Assembly (NCBI GenBank): GCA_020632695.1
Contig: JACKFB010000005.1
Coordinates: 248,001-312,000, forward strand
From: Deltaproteobacteria bacterium
GTDB lineage: Bacteria; Myxococcota_A; UBA9042; PHBI01; JACKFB01
Direction: 5' to 3'
Length of the DNA stretch: 64,000 nucleotides
Made by a program: the position numbers and the translations under genes
Part shown: positions 57,904 through 64,000 of the stretch, piece by piece
How positions within the stretch are numbered: position 1 is the stretch's first letter
Layout of the letters: every line of letters begins with the position of its first letter
Notes under the pieces: model-generated
Told to the model about the DNA's origin: nothing
The model's input: only the letters and a program-made list of their open reading frames with translations
Databases searched by the model: none

Positions 57904-58614
57904 CTAGCGTCCGAAGCGCTTGCCGGCCTCCGAGGGCAGGCGATCCGAGACCGCGCGGCGGGCCAGCTCATCGGCCGCCTCGTTGTCCGGGACGCCGGAG
58001 TGACCGGGCACCTTGATGATGCGAGCGTCCTCGAAGCTGGAGAGCAGCGCGCGCAGCTCGGCGATCAGCGACTGGTTCGCCTTGGCCTTCCAGCCCTGCG
58101 TCAGCAGACCCACGCAATAGGCCGAGTCCGTCATCACATCGACCGGGCGCGATCGGTCCTCGACCAGCTCCAGCCCGCGCAGGATGGCTGCCAGCTCGGC
58201 GATGTTGTTGGTCGCGCTGCCGAGGTACTCGGACAGCTCCACGGTGAGCTCGCCGTCACGCATCAAGACGCCCAGACCGGCGGGTCCCGGATTGCCGGTA
58301 CATGCGCCGTCGGTCCAGAGCTGGATCGACTCGCCGGCCGGCCGCATGCCGCCCTTCGAACCGCGTCGCGCGTCCGTCCGCGAGCGCGAGGCCCCGCCCG
58401 CCGGCCCCTTCGGCGCCGCCGGAGTGCTCTCGCCGAGGGCCTCGGGCGTCGCCCCCTCCACCACCGCCAACCGGTCCGCCCGGGTGGTGTAGTTCTTGCC
58501 CGACGGCTTGTACCGGATGGTGACCAGGCCGTTGCGGACCTTGAGCGTGCCACTCGGCTCCGCCTCGGCATAGACGACGTCGTCGCGGAAGCGGGCGCGG
58601 ATGAACATGCTCAT
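57904..58614 (-). CDS. rnhA: Ribonuclease HI with N-terminal extension
   Basis: RNase HI removes RNA from RNA-DNA hybrids. Residues ~100-236 are the RNase H fold with all four acidic catalytic residues: Asp in LWTDGACTGNPGPAG, Glu in NNIAELAAIL, Asp in VMTDSAYCVG and Asp in GVPDNEAADELA. About 100 residues precede it: a beta-rich segment (SMFIRARFRDDVVYAEAEP, VTIRYKPSGKNYTTRADR) and a basic linker. This is not the classic hybrid-binding domain found in eukaryotic RNase H1. The start at 58614 follows GAGGG; a second ATG at 58608 is possible. It lies upstream of lexA with the lexA promoter directly after its stop. Confidence 0.9.
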   Translation of the reverse strand: MSMFIRARFRDDVVYAEAEPSGTLKVRNGLVTIRYKPSGKNYTTRADRLAVVEGATPEALGESTPAAPKGPAGGASRSRTDARRGSKGGMRPAGESIQLWTDGACTGNPGPAGLGVLMRDGELTVELSEYLGSATNNIAELAAILRGLELVEDRSRPVDVMTDSAYCVGLLTQGWKAKANQSLIAELRALLSSFEDARIIKVPGHSGVPDNEAADELARRAVSDRLPSEAGKRFGR

Positions 58615-58728
58615 CGGGTGGCCCTCACTGCCCGGCCGAGGCGCGCGCACCCGTCGACGGACCGGGGCGCGCCGACGGATGGGGTCACGAACCAGCCGCC
58701 GCTCGCGCCAGGACCCGAGCGCCCATCC

Positions 58729-60669
58729 TCAGGGAGCAACGTCGACCTGCACCTGCGCCGGCTCCGAGTAGAGATACTGGGACTGGGCGTCGTCGTTGGA
58801 GAACACCACCAGCTCGAAGCGGTAGGTCCCGGCGAAATCGGGCTCGAAGGAGGTCGTCGGACCGCCGAACACGTTCACCACCACCTGCGAACCGGCCGGC
58901 TTCGCGACCAGATTCCAGAGATAGGGTCCTTCCGAGATGTGGAAGGACAGAGCCCCGGGGGTGCTCCCGCTCCCATCGAGCAGCACCGGCGTCCCGACCT
59001 CTGCGCCGGCGTAGTCAGCCGCCTGACCCGGGTCCGCCACCGGCAGCTCGTCCCCTTCGCTGTCCTCGGCGATGAGCTGGAGGGTCTCCACCTGGTTCTG
59101 GTTCGTGAAGGGGTCGAAGTACTCCACCTTCACGATCTCCTGCTTGCCCGTGAACTTCGCTGCGTCCCAGGCGATCGGCACCAGGAGCAGGTCATCGGGG
59201 GCGACGGTCACGACGCCGCTCGGCGGGGAGACCAGGCTGAACACCTCCGACGCCGTACCGCTCGGGAAGGCCTTCTCCACCTTGATGGACTGGATGTCGA
59301 GGTTGCCGTTGCCTCGGTTGTAGATGAAGAGGTTGCGCTCGCCCTTCGCCCCCGCTGACGCGTCGCTGCTCACGAAGATGCTGCCGGACGCCGGCCCCAG
59401 TGTGATCTTCGGCTTGGGGGTACCAGCCAGGAGCTCGAGGTCTATCTCCTCGCGCGCCGGCGAGTCCACCGGGATGACCAGCTTGCCGTTGGCCGGCTCG
59501 GTGCCGCCCGCAGGCGGCTCGAAGCAGACCTCGCAACGAATGCTGGCGCCGACGCCCAACCCCTGGGGGTAGCTCTTGCTCACCCCATCGATCGGCACGT
59601 CGTCCTCACCCGGCTTCGTCGCCGAGCGGTAGCATGTGAAGTCGAAGAACTGCAGCGCGACCGGCGGCTCGATGTGCGGCTCGCGAACGGTGATCGGACC
59701 GGGCCCGTCCGAGATGATGATCGCCGACCGACACGCCTTGGAGTTGACGTTGGTGAAGTCGAACTCCTTCTCGTTGTCGTAGCTGATGGTCCAGCTCCCG
59801 AGCTGCACGTCGGTGCTGAGCGGGATGAGGATCGGCGCCGAGGACACGTCGGTGAAGATCCGGACCCGGATGCTGGAGCCCGACGAGGCATCCGACGACG
59901 GCTGGAACCGCACCGTGAACTCGGTCTCGCTCACCTGCGGCTGTCCAGGGACGGGCGCCTCGAGCACCTTCGGCAGCGAGGGCAGGTCGGTGATCGTGAA
60001 CTCGCTGGAGGCGGCGTCCAGGTCGATGGCCGTGACGGTGAACGGCGCGGTGGCGATGTCCGGGTTGTTGAAGATCGTGATGACGAGATCCTCGGGCTTG
60101 GTGGGCGTCGCGTTGCTGAACGTGTAGTTCGGCGGGCTGACCGAGGGCGCGGCGATCTTCTGGGGCATCGTGAAGCTGATGATGATCTCGTCGAGCGCCT
60201 GTGAGCCATCCTCGGTGCGAGCGTCCGACCGGATGACCAGCACCGAGTCGCTGAAGTCATCCAGGGGCTTGTCCAGGGGCGGCGAATAGACCACGTCGAA
60301 GATGATGCCGTTGACCACGTCGCCGGGGGCGATGGTCTTGGGGAAGGTGGTCTCGTCTCCCTGGCCCAGCCAGTCGATGTGGACGAAGGGGTTCACGTCG
60401 CGCAGGCCGGTCGACTCGTCCAGCCGCCACTCGATGCTGTCGACCGTGACGGTCCTGCTGCCCGGGTTGATGAGCTGGACCTGCTTGCGCACCTCGAGCT
60501 GCAGGGCCTGGCCAAAGGAGACCTCGGCCGACGACTCGGTCGCGCTGGGCTTGGCCTCGGCGAGCACCTGGAGCCGCGGGAAGCTCCCGGTCGAATAGTC
60601 GTTGCTGCAGGCCCCCGCGAGGCTGCCCAACGCCAGGACCGCCACCCCAATCGCCCACTGAGTTCTCAT
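58729..60669 (-). CDS. Lipoprotein with anchor-type repeats and PKD-like end
   Basis: The 646-residue lipoprotein has a signal peptide ending LGSLAGACSND. Several beta-sandwich repeats follow, each with a beginning like FGQALQLEVRKQVQLINPGSRTVTVDSI, typical of ASH/choice-of-anchor-D modules. The last ~90 residues (VGTPVLLDGSGSTPGALSF...YRFELVVFS) form a PKD-like domain. The probable role is surface structure or adhesion; no enzyme motif is seen. The start at 60669 was chosen because the signal peptide begins there. It lies 179 bases downstream of the related VWA protein gene. Confidence 0.75.
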   Translation of the reverse strand: MRTQWAIGVAVLALGSLAGACSNDYSTGSFPRLQVLAEAKPSATESSAEVSFGQALQLEVRKQVQLINPGSRTVTVDSIEWRLDESTGLRDVNPFVHIDWLGQGDETTFPKTIAPGDVVNGIIFDVVYSPPLDKPLDDFSDSVLVIRSDARTEDGSQALDEIIISFTMPQKIAAPSVSPPNYTFSNATPTKPEDLVITIFNNPDIATAPFTVTAIDLDAASSEFTITDLPSLPKVLEAPVPGQPQVSETEFTVRFQPSSDASSGSSIRVRIFTDVSSAPILIPLSTDVQLGSWTISYDNEKEFDFTNVNSKACRSAIIISDGPGPITVREPHIEPPVALQFFDFTCYRSATKPGEDDVPIDGVSKSYPQGLGVGASIRCEVCFEPPAGGTEPANGKLVIPVDSPAREEIDLELLAGTPKPKITLGPASGSIFVSSDASAGAKGERNLFIYNRGNGNLDIQSIKVEKAFPSGTASEVFSLVSPPSGVVTVAPDDLLLVPIAWDAAKFTGKQEIVKVEYFDPFTNQNQVETLQLIAEDSEGDELPVADPGQAADYAGAEVGTPVLLDGSGSTPGALSFHISEGPYLWNLVAKPAGSQVVVNVFGGPTTSFEPDFAGTYRFELVVFSNDDAQSQYLYSEPAQVQVDVAP

Positions 60670-60775
60670 GCTCGTACCTCTCGAGATCGAAGCCGCGCGC
60701 AGTCTACCCACCGCGCCCCCGCGACTCAACGAGCGAGGGGCGGGCGGCGAGGGGATCGAACGCTGGCTGGAACGA

Positions 60776-60808
60776 CGAAGCGCCGCAACCGAGGGCTGCG
60801 GCGCTTCG
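60776..60808 (-). terminator. Strong hairpin after the VWA protein gene
   Basis: A perfect twelve-base stem (CGAAGCGCCGCA 60776-60787 with TGCGGCGCTTCG 60797-60808) closes a nine-base loop, about 40 bases beyond the stop of the VWA gene. A second small GGGGCG/CGCCCC hairpin precedes it. There is no T-run, so termination is inferred from structure and position. Confidence 0.6.
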
Positions 60809-60848
60809 CACGCGCGGGGACACGCCCCGGCGTCAGGGGCGAGCGCCC

Positions 60849-63800
60849 CTACTCCAAAAAGCAGATGGTGTCGTACTCGAAGACGATCTTCTCACCCGGC
60901 TGGGGCATGCACCCGCCGGTCTCGACGAACACGATCGAGTTGCTGGGCTCGTTGTAGCTCCAGTTGGCGCCAGCGCCGTTCGGGCAGTTCACACCGTTGA
61001 CCGAGACGCTGATGGTCGCCGGGTCCGCCGGCCTGGACAGGAAGAACTGCACCTTCAGGCCGAACGCGATCTCGCCGATGGACTTCAGCGCCGTGGCGAA
61101 GTTCGACTCGCAGATGCTGGCGACGTTGCCGCCCGTCGACTGCGCGATGTCGCGATAGCGCAGACCCGCGCCGGCGTCGCCGTTCGACGAGCTGCACCCT
61201 CCCGGCGGACCGACGATCGCGTGGATGTGCAGCAGGTTGTCGTTGAAGAAGCCCTTGATGCTCTTGAAGAAGTTCAAATAGAAGTTCAGATCGGCCGGCG
61301 ACTGGTCCTCCTCGTCGCTGACCATGACGATCTCGAGCGAGGCGTCCTGGCGCAGGAAGCCGCGGTTCGGACCGCCGCAGAACCCGTCGTAGCAGCCGTC
61401 GGGCGAGACGCAGTCCGCGTCCTTGGTGCAGGCGATCGAGGTGTCCGAGGTGTTGGGCAGGCTCAGCGCGAGCTGCGCGGCCAAGAGCCCCTGCTCCGTA
61501 CCCGAGCCGTTCGTCCCCACCTTCACGGCGGCGGCGAAGCCGCCCACGGTGGCCTTGGTCATCACCCGCGGCGTCCCGACGAAGCGCCCGCCCTCCGAGT
61601 CGATGTCCGTCGTGGTCACCGCCAGGTGGTAGTCGTTGTTCCAGGTCGCGGCCTCGCCGATGAACTTGCTGAAGTTGTTGCCGAGGTTGCTCTGCTCCTC
61701 ACCCATGGAGCCCGAGTTGTCGATGACGAAGAGCACGTCCACGTCCTGGCCGGTGAGCTGGGTGTACTCGTCGACCTGGTGGGTCTCGAAGGTCCCCGCG
61801 CCGGCCAGCGGCACGACCGCGCTCGGGCTGTCGGCGTCGTTGGAGGTGATCTCGAGCTGACATGCGTCACCACCTTCATCCTGCGGCGCATAGACGATGT
61901 CCCAGGTCACGCCCTCGCCGGGGTTCAGGGTGGTCGGGACTCCCGGGGAGTCCTTCACCTTGAACTCGACCGAGCAGCCCTGGAGCTTCCAACCCGTCAA
62001 GTCCAGCGGCGCCGTCCCGACGTTGAAGGCGTTCACCGTCAGCGTCTGGCTGTGGCAGCCGATGGTCGTCAGCCCGAAGTCCAGGTCGTTCGGGAACACC
62101 GAGAGGTCGGCGATGCCCGAGCGGGCGTGCAGGTTGGCCGCGAACGCCGTGGCGCCGCCGGTCGCCTTCGCCGGGTAGACCTCGGGAACGGTGGGGGTGG
62201 CACCGTAGGGATCGAAGACGCGGACGCCGAAGAACCCAGCGTAATCGACGAACTCATCGCCGAAGAGCGGCGCGGTGTCCGGGGGCCGGAAGGTGATCTC
62301 GATCTGGTAGATCTCGCCGGCCTTCAGGTTCTCGGGGGTGGCCAGGGGCGGACCCCAGGAGTAGCCGCCGACCGAGTAGAGCTCGCTGTCTCCGTTCTGC
62401 TTGACCGTGGTCGCCGGGTCGGGGCAGGCGGCGCCGAAGAAGCCACCCGAGCAGTCGTTGACGAAGGAGCTGTGGTACGAGCAGTTGCCCGAACCGATGA
62501 CCTCGACTTGCGCGCTGAGCGTCTTGGTGAAGCCACGGGGCACGATGCCGAAGTCGAGCTGACTCGGGACGATGCGGATCTCGCAGTCCGGGGCGCCGGT
62601 GCGCTGGGCCTTGAGCTGCACGGCCCAATCGGGCTGCGCGGGGAAGTTCGAGTGGATGACCACCTCGCCCCACTCGGTGCCGACGTCGGCGCCCAGGTTG
62701 GTGAAGGTGATCTGAACCACGCGCCCCTCACCAGGGGCCAGGGTCCCCGCCGTCGGGACGGCGGAGGTCGGGCCCCACGAGCCGTCGGTCACCAGCACGA
62801 ACTCGACGTTGCTGTTGGTGTCCGTCTCGGTCAGGTCGATGCCCGTGACCTCCAGCGGTGCGGAGCCCGCGTTGAACAGGTTGAGCTTGCGCGTACGGGA
62901 GTTCTGCTGCGCGACGAAGCCGAACTCGAGCAGCTCCGGCGGGTTGACCTGGAGCACCGGCGACTCGGCGCGGCCGTAGATGCTGACGGCGGTGAAACCG
63001 TCCTCGGCCGGGTTGTTCGACTCGATGTTCACCGCGCCGAGCGGCGCGCCGGTCAGCGGCAGGTCGGGGGTCGGCGTGAAGGTGACCTCCAGCGAGAGCG
63101 GCGGGTCCTCCGGCGCGATGGTGAAGGGCAGCGTCGGCAGCCCCTGCACGTTCACCGACTCATGGGACCAGCTCGCCAGCTCGAGGGTGGTGATGACCAG
63201 CGGGCGGGTGCCGTCGTTCGCGATGTTCAGCGGGAGCTTGTGGGTCTCACCGATGGCCCGCCAGCCGAAGTCGACCGGGTCGGGGAACAGGGTCATCTTC
63301 GGGCCCACCTCCTCACCGCGCAGGAGGATGTCGAACTGCTGGGAGCTGCTGCCGATGGTCGCCGTGATGGTGAGGAACTCGCCGTCGGCGCCGCCGCCCG
63401 TGGGGGTGTAGAGGACGTCGAGGCTGAAGTTCGCGCCGGGGCCGACCTCCAGGGGCAGGGTGGGCGGGCTCACGAGGTCGAAGTCGGTGAACGCGCTCCC
63501 CTCCGCGATGTCGAGCGCGGTGACGATGACCGTGTCGGCGCCGGGGTTGGTGATCTGCACGGTGCGCGGCGCGGACTCGCCGGTGCCGACCTTCCCGAAG
63601 TCCACCGGGTTCGGGACGGCGATGAGCGTGCTCGCCTGCCCACCGGTCTCGATCGGGATGTGCAAGGTCAGCGTTTCGCCCGATTGCGTGGCGATATTGG
63701 TCTCGATGACCAGCTCTCCGGAGTCCCGCTTCGAGTCCGTGGGGTCATAGGTCACCAGCAAGGTGGTGGAGCCCCCTGCCTCGAGCGCGCTCTCCAACGG

Positions 63801-64000
63801 CTGGGTGATGGCGATCTCGCCGGCGAGGCGCGTGGCCTCCGGCTGCAACGTGACCGAGCGGAGCCGAAGCGTTCCGCTCGTCCCGATATGGGAGATCGTG
63901 ACCAACCGCTCACCGTGGCCCCCTACCGAGACCGTGGCAAACGAGATCGGGTTGGGTGTGACCGAGATGTTCAGCTCGGCGCCGGAGCTGAAGCCGCCGC
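60849..64000 (-). CDS. VWA-domain surface protein with anchor-type repeats (N-terminus outside window)
   Basis: The frame is open to the window edge, so about 1,050 C-terminal residues are seen. At least six ASH/choice-of-anchor-D repeats can be read, each beginning with a PxxxxFG strand (VPNPVDFGKVGTGES, LFPDPVDFGWRAIGE, NPPELLEFGFVAQQN, VPSQLDFGIVPRGF, FPNDLDFGLTTIG). The C-terminal ~300 residues are a von Willebrand A domain with the metal site DVLFVIDNSGSMGEE (61,700-61,750) and a small Cys-rich insertion (CTKDADCVSPDGC). This is an adhesin-like or matrix-binding design. It is followed by a hairpin and the related lipoprotein gene. Confidence 0.8.
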   Translation of the reverse strand, partial: GGFSSGAELNISVTPNPISFATVSVGGHGERLVTISHIGTSGTLRLRSVTLQPEATRLAGEIAITQPLESALEAGGSTTLLVTYDPTDSKRDSGELVIETNIATQSGETLTLHIPIETGGQASTLIAVPNPVDFGKVGTGESAPRTVQITNPGADTVIVTALDIAEGSAFTDFDLVSPPTLPLEVGPGANFSLDVLYTPTGGGADGEFLTITATIGSSSQQFDILLRGEEVGPKMTLFPDPVDFGWRAIGETHKLPLNIANDGTRPLVITTLELASWSHESVNVQGLPTLPFTIAPEDPPLSLEVTFTPTPDLPLTGAPLGAVNIESNNPAEDGFTAVSIYGRAESPVLQVNPPELLEFGFVAQQNSRTRKLNLFNAGSAPLEVTGIDLTETDTNSNVEFVLVTDGSWGPTSAVPTAGTLAPGEGRVVQITFTNLGADVGTEWGEVVIHSNFPAQPDWAVQLKAQRTGAPDCEIRIVPSQLDFGIVPRGFTKTLSAQVEVIGSGNCSYHSSFVNDCSGGFFGAACPDPATTVKQNGDSELYSVGGYSWGPPLATPENLKAGEIYQIEITFRPPDTAPLFGDEFVDYAGFFGVRVFDPYGATPTVPEVYPAKATGGATAFAANLHARSGIADLSVFPNDLDFGLTTIGCHSQTLTVNAFNVGTAPLDLTGWKLQGCSVEFKVKDSPGVPTTLNPGEGVTWDIVYAPQDEGGDACQLEITSNDADSPSAVVPLAGAGTFETHQVDEYTQLTGQDVDVLFVIDNSGSMGEEQSNLGNNFSKFIGEAATWNNDYHLAVTTTDIDSEGGRFVGTPRVMTKATVGGFAAAVKVGTNGSGTEQGLLAAQLALSLPNTSDTSIACTKDADCVSPDGCYDGFCGGPNRGFLRQDASLEIVMVSDEEDQSPADLNFYLNFFKSIKGFFNDNLLHIHAIVGPPGGCSSSNGDAGAGLRYRDIAQSTGGNVASICESNFATALKSIGEIAFGLKVQFFLSRPADPATISVSVNGVNCPNGAGANWSYNEPSNSIVFVETGGCMPQPGEKIVFEYDTICFLE

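Overview
The window is a high-GC, tightly packed bacterial chromosome segment. I infer a Myxococcota / deltaproteobacterial-type genome. The pointers are a lexA promoter carrying a GTTCAG-type operator, eukaryotic-like Ser/Thr kinases, many large secreted Cys-rich or anchor-repeat lipoproteins, a MopE-like DxDxDG motif in a sulfatase, a region-4-only sigma-like regulator and a 1,604-residue NAD-dependent glutamate dehydrogenase. No tRNA, rRNA, insertion sequence, prophage or CRISPR array was seen.

Layout. 1-5.2 kb: protein quality control cluster tig-clpP-clpX-lon (+), closed by a strong hairpin. 5.3-10.6 kb: purD and purH (-), a sigma-region-4-like regulator with a recognisable promoter, a Pro/Ala/Glu-rich membrane-anchored protein and a DsbD-N-like lipoprotein. 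10.8-13.7 kb: PrkA kinase (+) and a MoaD-MoaE fusion (-). 13.7-21.3 kb: trpE-G-D-C-F with overlapping start/stop codons, continuing into a membrane sulfatase-like protein and a HEAT-repeat protein. moaD-moaE and trpE are divergent, and their predicted promoters share one -10 palindrome. 21.3-28.4 kb: CDF metal transporter, RsmC-like methyltransferase, polytopic membrane protein, a small unknown gene, purB and a SUMF-domain protein.

28.45-38.5 kb: every gene is recognisable only by switching reading frame every few dozen codons. These are a kinase-like gene, clpA, clpS, ATP-dependent pckA, an FAD oxidoreductase, an unknown gene and the tail of a kinase. The conserved amino acids survive, so I read this as poor-quality consensus sequence rather than gene decay.

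38.3-64 kb: Ser/Thr kinase, NAD-glutamate dehydrogenase, an 18-repeat Cys-rich lipoprotein, NUDIX hydrolase, a RibBA-like protein that lacks key catalytic residues in both halves, asd, the methionine-salvage pair mtnD-mtnB, a Lys/Asp/Ala-repeat protein with a near-consensus promoter, two lipoproteins, lexA with its operator and a duplicated copy of its 3' end, an RNase HI, a PKD-ended lipoprotein and a partial VWA/anchor-repeat surface protein.

Functionally the window is mainly housekeeping: proteolysis, purine, tryptophan, aspartate-family and riboflavin-type metabolism, methionine salvage and the SOS regulator. Lineage-specific envelope lipoproteins and kinases are interleaved. I found no defence system or biosynthetic cluster. 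The most unusual items are the RibBA-like protein, the shared moaDE/trp promoter, the duplicated lexA tail and the frame-disrupted 10 kb.
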